64,000 nt of DNA from Siniperca chuatsi (Eukaryota; Chordata; Actinopteri; Centrarchiformes; Sinipercidae). The stretch spans positions 4,757,718 to 4,821,717 of the forward strand of contig NC_058065.1 in NCBI RefSeq assembly GCF_020085105.1, written 5' to 3'. This document shows positions 31,901 through 42,819 of the stretch, one piece after another. The notes under the pieces were generated by a model. It ran no database searches. It was not told the DNA's origin and worked only from the letters and a program-made list of their open reading frames with translations. The position numbers and the translations under genes were made by a program. Numbering within the stretch: the first letter of the stretch is position 1; the number at the start of each line of letters is the position of its first letter.

Positions 31901-34900
31901 GTCAGGATATCTGGGCCTCTGCTGCTTCAGGTTTGACCATTTTTTATCAAGTGCCCCTACTTCATGGCTGTGCAATACTACCATACTGCGAGAGTGTGGA
32001 CAACAAGTGAAAAGGACTATCTGTATCTCTTAACTTTGAAGCAATATATGCAAACCAGAAGTGGGCAGTGCTATTGTGACGAAGACAAATGTTGTGACTG
32101 TAACAAACCTAACCGTAGATATATATCCATACAAATAATCTCACAAATCACTCAGTGACTTTAGATTAAAGAAAAACTGTGCAACTTCACACAGATTTTG
32201 AGGGTTATTGGAAAAAAAAGGCTGTATCGCAACCTCAGTCCAAGGGTGTACTGCTTGTAGTTATTAGTATTAATGGTGTCAAAGACGTCCAAGTCGTAAA
32301 GTAAAGACAAAACTCATCAGATAAGACATTCTTATCTGTTTAGAGTGAACCTGCTCATATCTGAATTAGAAGAGAAACAATTAGTCAGTTAATTGATAAA
32401 GTTATCGACAGAAAATGGAATGAATTGGTAATCAATTCACTGGTTCCTGCTTCTCAAATTTGAGGATCTGCTGCTATTTTGTACTGTTGGGCAGACAAAA
32501 CAAGAGATTTGAAAACATTACCCTGGGTTTCAGGCTACATTAGCCACTACTAGCATAACACACCTGGATCTCCAAAAGGACTGACAGCAGTTGAGTTGCA
32601 TTGTGGGTAATGTAGGTTTTGACAAGGAAGAAAAACTGTCCATCATGAGTCCGACAATGTTATTGAAGTGCTAAATCGTTGGAAATCTCTTTTAAGTTTT
32701 ATAGACTCAAAGATTAATCAGCTGATCAAAAAAATAGATAGATTTTTAGAAATAATATAATATAAAGAAAACATATTTACTTGTTGTTGCCCAGGCAGAC
32801 CTCCAGGGCTCCACATGTACTGACAGGAGAGAGGGATGCAGACGCATCACAGACTTGCATGGTGCAATTTTCTGAGTTCAGCTTCTTGTAACTTGAATTG
32901 ACTACAAAAGGGGCATCTGGGAGGTGATAGGAGGTTTATGAGATTAGTTTAATATTAAACTTCACCATCTAGTGTACAACATTTTAAAATATCACAGTTT
33001 GTTTTGAGGATCCCTGAAGAGTCCCAGCCCCTTCTTTGCCTACCTGAGATTCTGCATCCGCTCACGTCTATGTATTTCACTTCTGAAGATTTAGGAAACG
33101 ACCACGAACCCAGAGATGAGCTACCGACCGTTGCATTCAGGCTCTAGAAAAGGAATTGAAAAAAATCAAGATTAATAGTGTGATACTGTACTACTCTAAT
33201 ACTGAGTGAACACTGACTTGAAGCCCCCTTTTTATACGTGTATAAATATTTTTCTCCAATTTTAGGACAATTCAGTGGGACAGTGGGAGCAGTGGTGACC
33301 TAAGCATTGGATGAATGAGCCGACATATGACCAGACGGCAGCGGTTCAATTCCCAGACTGGCAAAGGCAAAGTCTAAGAGCAGCACTCGCCTGTGTGTAA
33401 TTATTCAAACTAATTATTCCTAATCAACCTTTCTGGACACTTTTAGTCTCCACCAACTCCTGAGAAAAGTATCTGGCTTTTTAGCTGCTAAATGTTCCAC
33501 TTTCTTCAGCTGCGAGTCAATACGTGTGTGTGTCTGCTGTTTGGTGCTGGGCAGGTAGTGTGCACTCAGTTTCTCTGAACAGCTGCCTGCTGCTGCTAAA
33601 AAACTCATCATTCTCTGTGGGTTGAGACTGTGAGTGAGCTCTCTCTTTTTACACAACGACTATTGTTAATATTCAAAAAATATACAGATTAGTGCTGTTT
33701 TTATTCAAAATACATTTTGGTTCACATTTCCTACACTCTCCATCTTATGTGGACGTAAATACCCTAAAAACAAAAGCTGACCGTCACTTTAATGTCACTG
33801 TCACTGTTCATTTAAAATCCAGCGTGCCAAGTACAGAGCAAACCATTGCATCACTGCATTGTATATCAGCAGTGAGTAACTGTTTCAAGCTCAATTCCTA
33901 AACTGCTAACCATCTCGTAGGATGCCCCAGTTTGTACCTCTCATATATTACCATTAGATTCAAGCCACAGATCTAAGCATTTCCCAATAATTACCCGGCA
34001 ACGTTTGAAAACCCAGAAGGTCACATGTGCCGCGCTTCTGGAGGAATTTCCAGAATCCGCTGCACAACAAAAAATACTTTTGAACCCATTTCACAAGTTG
34101 CCAGAAGTGACACGAGTCCTTGGTCTTTTTGTAAAACACAACCAAAATATTAAAAGAACCAAAACTTGTAAAGAGGAAAAACTCTTTTGTTGTTGTTGTT
34201 GTCCTGCTGCAGGTAGAATGTTTTAAATCAAGATGGTTAGAAGAGTCTTTGAGGATTCTTGTTAAACGACCTTCTGGGCTCATTTCTAGGATAACTGAAT
34301 GCTCGGGTCACATTACTCAGCTGTAATGGTGCAATACACGAGAGGAACAAACTGGGTCTCCTCTCAGGGATGAGACTCTGTGAAATCCAGTGGTTAACCT
34401 CTGGCTGACAGCTGGAGTCTGACATCACAGCCTGAGGTTGGGATCAAGTTAACTTGCCATAAAGCAGAATGGTTGAAGGACATAAGTTGCCATGGTAACA
34501 GGCTCATCTCTGAGACCAAAGTTAGGTCTTCCATATACTTACATAAGTAGCTGAAGTATATACATCAGAATATGTCAGGCTTGCCATAACTGTTTGTGCG
34601 CCAAAGCTGTAGAAAATAACACCGATCTGAAAGCATAAACAGACAAGACACAGAAAATATTAGGAAATGGCTTCCAAAATATGTTAGAAATAAACTTTGA
34701 TTTGAAGTTCCTTTGCCACACGATGTCTCTGAAATGTTCATTTTGTACAAAAGGCTGGACAGTCAGTCGATCTAAAAACATGGAACTGATGATCACTCAC
34801 ATATGATTTCAAATTTCCATCCTGTAAGTAAAATTGAACAGCGCAGTCTGAAGTGGTCTTGATGTTTGGCACAGCTAGATGAATGGCTGATCCAGGACTT

Positions 34901-37522
34901 GTTTTGGCAGTAAACACGTTCACATCCAATCTGTCCACAGTCAGCTGATCTTTTATCAAAACACAGTCTGTTGGAGTTTCAGTTGCGGGCTCTTTGAAAC
35001 AAATGACAGCAGATGAATCTTTGAACGACACCTGCAAAAACAGAGAGACACCATACATGAATTACTCCAAAATAAAATGAGTTCAAGTCAACAATGACAT
35101 CAAAACATCTTCATCATTTTGGTGCAAAACCTTTCAGTCCAGCAAGTCTTCACACCTAAACCACAAAATATGTCGTTTTTTTACTCGTATGAGCAGTTTT
35201 GCAATAGAGAGAATAAATAGATGTTCACAGCGAGCTGGGGGGAAATTTAGAGATTTGTGGGCAATATTGGGTTCTATAAAAAATCTGACAGGTCAGAAGA
35301 TTATTACCAGTATAGGATACAATCAAAAATACACTCTGCAACACAAAATTCAGTTTTATAAATAATTATTGCATTTTTAAATACTGGATAGTTTTACTCT
35401 TTGAGGCTGATAAGAATTCGGTAATGCTCGAATGCTCTTGCGGCTCTGTTACTTCCTCATACTTTCCTAATAATTTCTTGGAGGTTTCCTGGAAAGAACT
35501 ATGCAGTTTGAATATTGATCACAGGGAAAATAAACACAATGTTCTGAGACTGCTGTTTCAGTTAGCTCAGTTAGTTGTGTTGAGTTTAATAACTTTCTTG
35601 AAAGAACTGCTCCATTTAAAGCCAAGTACCCAGTATTTATTCATCTTTCATCGATTATTGGAAACTTTATTTTTCATACATGTTGAGTTGAACACTTGCC
35701 TGCTGACAAGTTGCACATCTTTGTATGTTCAGCTGAGCTGCTACACACTGACTAAAAGAATTGAAGTTACGCTAGCTTGTATGCTAGTATGCTTTCAGTA
35801 TCACTCTGCAGCTGGAGTTAAGTTTGCCTTGGGTTAGTTTGCAGTGTTGCTAACATTAATGTGCAGAAGGGCCACATCGTAGGTGCGCTCATTAAATAAC
35901 AAGGCATGCACAGCAGCTGGAACTCAGCCTCTGCGGCAGCTGTTGGTAATTTACTCTGCACATCATTTATCGGCCAGCAGAGGACAGCGCTGCCTTGCTA
36001 ATGGACTTAAACCTGCTGTTTCAGCTTCAGAGACGCCTCTTGCCTGTACACTGTCATGCTATTTCACTGCTGTTCGCACTACGTTGCACAGTGTAATCTG
36101 CATGTAGTTTTAGTTAAGCAGCTTGCATGTTTCATGTGTACTGTATACATTTCTTGTGTTATTTACAGTTATCTCTTTCTTGTATATTATTCTGATTTCA
36201 TACAGAAGGACTTCTTCCCCATCAGTTGTGCAGAAGGAATGTGGTTGTGGTGCTGAAATAAAGGCTCTGGCATTGAAGACATCTGTGTGGTTCTGATTGA
36301 TCTCTTGCAGCAGGTGACTATTTAAGTTAATCGTGCACAGAAACAGCAGGGAAGCTACAACCTGCTCACACTATACATTAACTATTAAGCTTGTGACAAG
36401 GCGTCACAATTGCATTTTTTAAGCAAAATTTGGAATGCAGGACCTTTACTTGTAACAGAGTATTTGCAGTATTGCTACTTTTACTTTGAAAGATCGGAGT
36501 ACTTCTTCTACCACTGCAGGCTGCTGCTGTAGCTTCATTTTACTGTACAGACATGAGAGTGATGCCACACTTCTCATCTAACTCTCAGCAAGAAAAGCAA
36601 ATGAGCGCATTTCCCAAAACGCTGAACTCTTTATTGAACTGTCGCTGAAATGTGTGTTAGAAATCTTCGCTAACAGACAGTCACCAGCAGTCAAACAGTC
36701 TGTCTGTTAGATACAGTAACAACAGCAGAGTGAAAGACAAGCCTTTTCTCAAACATGTTTCATTTTACTCACATCCAACATGGAGTATTTGCGTCCATAA
36801 AAGGTGATGGGACACGAGCTGATGTTCTTCACTCCAGAATTAACAATAACTGCAGCAGACAGAAGGTCAACCTGGCTGGCAGCAACTACAGCGTGAATGT
36901 GAAGGGAAAAGAAATGAGACATCATACATCAATCTATCAAGACCAACTTTCTTTCTTTTCATTCCCAAGTCACACCTCTGACTTCAAATGGCATTGATCA
37001 CGGCAAGGATTTCTGAGTGTAAAAGACTGAATGAATTAATAAAATACATACTCAGACTGTAGAACATATTTTCCATCATCACTACAGGAGCTGGCTTCAT
37101 TCTGAGGGTTTTATTTTATTCAGAAATGTGAGGACTTAAAGGTTAAGCGCCTCATGAAGAAGTGGAGCAATAAACTGAATCTAGTGCAAAATCTCTCCAG
37201 TGAAACAAAATTGCCCCAACTTGACTTACTTAAGTTGATTCAAAGGTGCCCTTACCCTTATTCATTTATAATGATTCCATGGATGAGCATATGTTTTTAA
37301 AAAGGTATCATTCAGGCACATTTTGTATTGGAAATTAGCACAATATAGACAAATCGTTCCAGGGAAGAAATGTGTAAAATAAAATCTCTTGTAGGGCCTG
37401 CTACATGTTGAAAATGTAGGCCAGTCATCAGATGCCTTTAAAATAAGGGTTCTAGTCTAAAGCACTTTTCACTGGCTCAGCTTACCTGCCAGAAGGAGAA
37501 GCAGAGCACCCGGCTTCGCCAT
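25933..37522 (-). CDS. VWD-C8-ZP domain secreted protein, copy A (complete exon set, frameshift in exon 9)
   Basis: Secreted alpha-tectorin/uromodulin-like protein; ZP domains polymerise into extracellular matrices or coats. Sixteen exons on the minus strand: 37522-37486, 36885-36773, 35031-34801, 33143-33044, 32916-32781, 31584-31338, 30135-29991, 29902-29803, 29698-29637, 29492-29290, 28604-28473, 27705-27518, 27297-27143, 27037-26792, 26708-26546, 26028-25933. Signal peptide (MAKPGALLLLLA); an unrecognised Cys-containing N-terminal region (to about 205); VWD (about 206-390, CTVTGSTVIDFSG); C8 (CNLMRQAPFTACH); a TIL/EGF-like segment; ZP (about 503-753); RRRRSSR, a furin-type site, then a short tail without a membrane segment. 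Would be 784 residues, but exon 9 is 62 bases against 63 in copy B, which shifts the frame and leads to a stop in exon 10. So it is a pseudogene unless the base is a sequencing error. Paralog name unknown. Confidence 0.85.
36520..36640 (-). repeat. Inverted fragment of the AAAGGAATAGTTTG repeat in intron 2 of copy A
   Basis: In reverse complement it reads TTTTGGGAAATGCGCTCATT, then CTTGCTGAGAGTTAGATGAG and ATGAAGCTACAGCAGC, matching the element at 4621-4905. The same fragment is in copy B at about 52840-52965, so it predates the duplication. Confidence 0.6.
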
Positions 37523-38525
37523 GATGGAGCCCCGGCAGTAACCTGTCGGAGAGCTGGGAGAGATACAGCTCACATAGTGAAATCCATACAAATACAGGGA
37601 GGGAGGGATAGTATTCATGATTTGATTGATGAGAGTTTTAATGCCTTTCTTGCATGCTGCATAGGGTTATTAAAAAAAGCAATTTACTGTATCTAAAATC
37701 CCTTAAATGAACCCTTAAGTTGTGGCTTATTCACAAACTTAGTTTGACTGCAAAAGGCTCCATGTGAACTCTTTTAGATGAGGCCCACGCAGTCGCACTG
37801 AGCAAAGGTGATAAATGCAGATTGTGAGCGGACATTAGTGGCCGTAACTCAGTGATCACATCACGTTGAGTACATTATTATCAGCAGCACTAGCAGTGTC
37901 TAATTTTAATTTTTTATCATCCAATGAAGCCATTTTACATTTTGCTCACACTTCCCTCCTGCGTCTGAGTGTGTCAAACGTAAAGGCCATGAGGAAACAG
38001 AGAAGTGGTTGATGTTGTAAGGAACTTTAGTTTCACTGTAAAACATAACAAGAGTAAATCATCAGATTAAGAGAATTTAAACAAAATGGGAACAACAAGA
38101 AACTTTTTTAAAGCTTTTTAAAATGTGGCACAAACTCAGCTGATCTGACACTGAGGGGGAGTTTATTCCACTGCGTTCGAGCTGATAGACTAAAAGCTTT
38201 TTCTTAAACCTGGACCGGGAAACCTTTAACAACATTTGGTGTAGAATAAGGAGCTAAGAGATCAGAAATAAGCTGTGGAGGCTTTGAAAGTAATCAGAAG
38301 AATCTTACAAGTCTAAAATGAATAGCAATGTAATGTATTGTGTGACTATTATATAAGAATAAAATAGAGAAGTGATACATTTAAGTGCACTTTCTTAATT
38401 GAGTTGGCATGATGCATCTTTATAGAACCAGCAGGATTTCAAAGATCTCCAGTCATCCTGTAAGTGCATAAGCATCGTCCACATGAAGCCAGACAGAGAG
38501 AGGAAGAGCGTGCAGCCGGTCTTAC

Positions 38526-38680
38526 CGTCTGGAGGTCGGGTGGAGCAGCAGGGAGATGAAGCTCTGCAGATGGAGGTCGGTGTCGAACCTGTCTCAGGTT
38601 CAGCTCTCGGGCAGATGTGCCTGCTGTGTGTCTCTATCTGTCGCTTTTTACGCAGGTCCTTCTCGTTCACGCCCCTGAAG
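38526..38680 (-). other. Probable non-coding first exon of ZP copy A
   Basis: On the minus strand CCACCCGACCTCCAGACG is followed by a good donor (GTAAGACC), and the next good acceptor (CTCTCCCAG at about 37553) lies 30 bases before the start codon. The same donor is in copy B. The open frame across this exon (start near 38670) is not in frame with the signal peptide, so it would be 5' UTR. The 5' limit is a guess. Confidence 0.35.
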
Positions 38681-39487
38681 ACTTATGTAAGATTTACACA
38701 TTCTTAAAAAGTTTGGACTCCCCAAACTGGCTTTTTGTCACCTGCAGCAGTCCATTGAGTAACTGTGCTTTTCTCTGGTATTATTTTCCGAAAAATGCAG
38801 TAAGTGACTGTCAGTAAGTAAGAACAATTAACGAGCTTTGAGAAGCCCTGGAGAAAAATACTTTGCCTATGAGACCTGGTCCATATGAACAAGTGAAACA
38901 TTTTTCTTAACATTATTTTATGGTGAATCTGTTTCAGCATAAACACAATTTCTCAAATACTGACACAAAGGCTTTTACATTGTTATAGAGGATGGAGAAA
39001 CTAATATCCTAAATTCAGCAAAATTCTCTCTGGTGTTTGGTTTAAATGCTCAGAGTAAATAATAGCTTGTATTATTGAAGTAAAAGCGTTAGTTTCCATA
39101 TTATTCAAACCCCAGTCTGTTTTGTTACATTGCATTGTGGTCCGACTGCTCCTGTGAGCTCTGATGGATTATTTAATGTATGGATTGTTGATAAAAATTG
39201 GTGCCCCACAAAGAAGCCCCTCACCTTTTGATTCCAAATAAAAACATGCAGTGAACTTTCGATGTTTTAGATCCCTGAAGCATTTCCTGCTGTCAGATTC
39301 CACTAAAGCTGCTGGAAACACCCGGAGGTTACGGTGGCATTGTCCGCGTTCTAGATGAGTGTATCTACAGGGAGGTACATACAGTAAATCAGACTACTGA
39401 CTGGTGCCCACAGAGTCAAGTTTGGGGAAAGAGGGCCTTTACAGGTGCAGTGTTGCACGGTCGAGCTGTTTCACTGTTGTGTTTTCT

Positions 39488-40220
39488 CTTCATGTGATGG
39501 GAACTGGGACTTCTATACTGGAATTCTCAAAGTTAAAAGACACTGTTGATACTCTGTATATTTACTTTTTAACAGACACGGCCTATTTTACACATGCGCA
39601 CGATTTGTTGATTTATTTTCCAAATCATAATACAATATAGGAGACAACTAGCAAATACTGTCATTAAAAAAGTAATCCTTAATAATTAATAATAATCCAT
39701 AATATTAATGTAATATTTTGTGTTTTGAGATAAAGAATGGTAATTTTTTATTTGACCACATTTTACAGCTGACAGCCCAAACAGAACTAATTCATCAGTG
39801 TCATCAGTTCAGCATCATGTTCATTTCTACAAATTTCTACAAATTTAGGGAAAGTCGTAAGGTATCAAGGTGATAAAATAATGTACAGTATGTTTTACGA
39901 GATGTTACGGAGGGTTTGAATGAGAGAAACGGATCACTCTAAGCATTCGCACCAAACCCAGAGAGATTTTTGCTGAATCATCAGACCTGTTTAGCAGCAT
40001 CGTGCTACCTCTCCATCCCAGGGTAGAAAAAGCGTGGGTTCTTACAATCAGCATGCATAAAATCAAACACTTAATTCCTGATTCCAATCTACGCTGATGC
40101 ACAAAAAGGCACAAATTCTTCCTGTTACGATGAACATATATGGACATTACTGGACTGCCCCTTTGATACACCACATGTACACAATGCTGTTTCTGTACAT
40201 AAAACAAACTGTTGTTTCTG
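39488..40220. repeat. Insert specific to unit A, with an inverted copy of 42110-42305
   Basis: Unit B jumps from the equivalent of 39480 to that of 40230 through a different short stretch. The first 160 bases of the insert are the reverse complement of 42110-42305 (for example GATTTGTTGATTTATTT and TATAGGAGACAAC), and the later part (TTTACAGCTGACAGCCCAAAC, TTCCTGTTACGATGAACA) matches 59045-59130. It looks like a composite dispersed repeat; type unknown. Confidence 0.5.
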
Positions 40221-41612
40221 TTTTAAAGAAATTAAATCAACATGTGAGCGTCAGAGTTCGGATGTGTCCCATTCTCCCTGATGGGAAATGAGGCTGTAAA
40301 GACTTCACTAAATAGTTGTCTGTGTTATTTATTTATTGGTTATGATGCTTTAGTGAATTGTTCACACTCTAGGACTTGACCCTTGACCCCATGAAGACAG
40401 AACGATTAGTAACATGGTTTGATTTGATTAAAACTTGAGTAAAAGTTACTCTGAGTAAATCTTTGTTGTTGTACTTCAGTAGTTTGTAAAAATGCATCAC
40501 ATGGTTTCAAATATTTCATTTTCCAGTTGAGCAGGTTCCCCCTTTATGATCTCTGCTGTCTTTCACCTCTGTTTTCTTGGCAGACTTAAATCTGTCCTCC
40601 GCTTTCACACGCCCATCACTGGACTTAAAATAGTGACCTTTGACGTGTTTATCCTGAGGGGGTTTCAGGTGCAATTACAGAAACCAGTTTGTGCAAATGT
40701 CGTGCCACAAATACCTTCCTTGGTTTTATTTGTGACCATTTTTGAAATTACTTTTTAAACTTTTTCTAAATCAACAGAGTAGAGAAAAGGGCCAATTACA
40801 AATACCACTAACAATAATCATGAAAATAATATGTACTGTGCTTTTAACCAATCCCCCCCCTAAAGGAAAGGGTCGAACCTAAATACTACTGCTACTAAAA
40901 ATAACAAGTACTGTACACATAACTCACATCTGGAAATTAAATCCAGAGAATTATTCATTCATATGCACCTACATGAGAAAAGACCAAATCAAACTCGTAA
41001 AATAAATGTTGTGTATGTAGTAGCGTTGGATATAAATTTCCTCTTGTGCCCGTGATAAGATCAGCCTTTGTTGATCCTCAGAGGAGAAATTCAGGAATTG
41101 CAGCAGCACAAGAACACAAATCAGTCCAGATAAACTGAGACACTTATTAAATAGATAATTACAAGTATATGAAATATAATAACAATAGAAATAACAATAT
41201 AAACTATTAAAGAGCATTTTAACCCAAACTTACAAGGCAAGCTGTACACATACAGTACACATACAGTACAGTACCCACGAACAGTGTTGTACTTAAACTA
41301 ATACTGCAGTGCTGTCTCAAGTGAGGTGACACAGTGGTGAGATTAGTAACAGCAAAGTATAGTACATGTAAGAGTAATATGATACCATCTACTGTAACAG
41401 CGTACAGCAGATTAATATATATGATTAAGTAAAAATACTTTTCCTTTTCTCCTGATAGTATTTTCATTTTGAGATTATAGATTTAGATAATTGTATATCA
41501 GAACAGACAGATAAACAGGAATAGATAAACAAAATAGCAACGTATCATGCATCGCTGCCTCAAACCAAAGTAACATTTCAGTCAGGTGCTCCCCCATCTG
41601 TCTCTCTCTGTA

Positions 41613-41704
41613 TGTTGGGCGTGGTCTCCCCTCCTGTCTCCTGGCTCCTCTGAACACCTGTCTGCAATCAGCTCTTCACCACTCCCAGCTGGCTCACCTG
41701 CCTT
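41613..41704 (+). repeat. Truncated LTR-like sequence in unit A
   Basis: Matches the first 92 bases of 57475-57913 (TGTTGGGCGTGGTCTCCCCT onward) and then breaks off. Unit A therefore lost the rest by a deletion after duplication, or unit B regained it. Confidence 0.6.
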
Positions 41705-42365
41705 TGTTATTGTACTTTAGTATTTTATAAAAGTAATCATCAAAATAACTCGAGTTGAGAAAAATACAAAAGTATTTACTGAAAAATAACTTGAGCAGCA
41801 AGTAAATGAAAATCAAAAAGAAAAAACACCATCAGTAGTGCCTTTTCCCTGGAAAAGACTGGAATTATTTCAACCACAGATGATCTTCCTCAGTTAAAGG
41901 TAAAAAAGTGAACAGAAATGTATTTGTGATTAAATAACAAGTCATCATCTCCTGATTAGATAGCCTGTCACAAATATAATAAAGGTAAAACAGAAAAATT
42001 CCAGTCTTTATCTCTCAAGTGTGATCACAAAATACTACATTAATATTATACTCTATTAAGAACACCAATGAGTAAAGGAATACTTTTTTTTTGTTTAAAT
42101 TTGCTTGTTGTCTCCTATATTCTATTATGATTTGGCAAATAAATCAACAAATCATGCGCATGTGTATAATAGACCACTGTGTCTATTAAAAAGTAAATAT
42201 AAAGAGTGTCAGCAGTGTCCTTTAACTTTGATAATTCCAGTATAGACGTCCCAAGTCCCAGTTCCCATCACAGACAGCCACAGATGTGAGCCCATCACAT
42301 GAAGAGAATAAGACACCGCTGTCTTACATCCTGCGTCTGACTTTGTGGAAAATACAATTTGATTT

Positions 42366-42419
42366 ATTTACTTATTCATGAATATATCACAATCCTTCAT
42401 TAACATGGGCCAAATAGCC
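42366..42419. other. Unique 54-bp joint between the tandem units
   Basis: Sequence between the end of unit A homology and the start of unit B homology; it matches neither the left flank of unit A nor the right flank of unit B. It marks the duplication breakpoint. Confidence 0.75.
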
Positions 42420-42819
42420 GCATTATGTATTAATTATATAGCACAGAAACAAATCATCGTTTCAAACAAGTTGATTTAAATTGAAAACAGGCTGAAATAT
42501 TGTTGACACACAGCAAAACAAGGTCTTTAGGACAGAAATGATTTTGTAACATTGGAGTTTTACAAAGTACTAGAATCAGCTCCACCTCAGCCAGCTACAA
42601 CAACACTGCTGCTCACATATTAATGCATCAATGATAATAATCCTATCACACCATGAAAGGAACCATTCAGCATAACGAGCACTTGTCCTTTTGTTAAAGT
42701 ACAATTTGCTGATAATACTTCTGTACTTATGCAGGACTTTTCCTTGTAATGGAGTATTTTTACATTGTTGTATTACTACTTTGACTTTAGTAAAGCAGTA
42801 TTTCCTCCACCCTGCTTAC

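Larger units (their letters stand above)
26146..42365. repeat. Tandem duplication unit A (about 16.2 kb)
   Basis: Matches 42420-58925 in order and orientation throughout, including introns and flanks. It starts at GCATTATGTATTAATTATAT and ends at ATACAATTTGATTT. It covers exons 1-15 of copy A and the upstream flank, but not exon 16. Confidence 0.93.
37523..42365. other. Upstream flank of ZP copy A
   Basis: No further coding exon was found. It holds a probable non-coding first exon (38526 and upward), an insert at about 39488-40220 that copy B lacks, and the first 92 bases of an LTR-like sequence at 41613-41704. Copy B must splice or terminate somewhere within or beyond this region. Confidence 0.5.

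Noticed and set aside
34555..34620. A conserved exon-like segment in intron 3 of both ZP copies with acceptor CTACAG and donor GTAAGTAT
   Set aside because: Its length (64 bases in A, 61 in B) cannot be joined to exon 3 and exon 4 without breaking the frame, while exons 3 and 4 join directly in phase 0. In copy A one frame also has a stop.
35424..35837. A 137-codon open frame on the plus strand in intron 2 of ZP copy A, kept in copy B at 51740-52153
   Set aside because: The whole intron is conserved between the tandem units, so the frame is no better conserved than its surroundings. The protein has no recognisable motif, and the region ends in an AATAAA-bearing stretch (about 36256) that looks like retroelement-derived sequence.
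38395..38670. A minus-strand open frame upstream of ZP copy A, similar to one at 54726-55001
   Set aside because: After splicing at the donor near 38525 it is out of frame with the signal peptide, so it is at most an upstream open frame in the 5' UTR.
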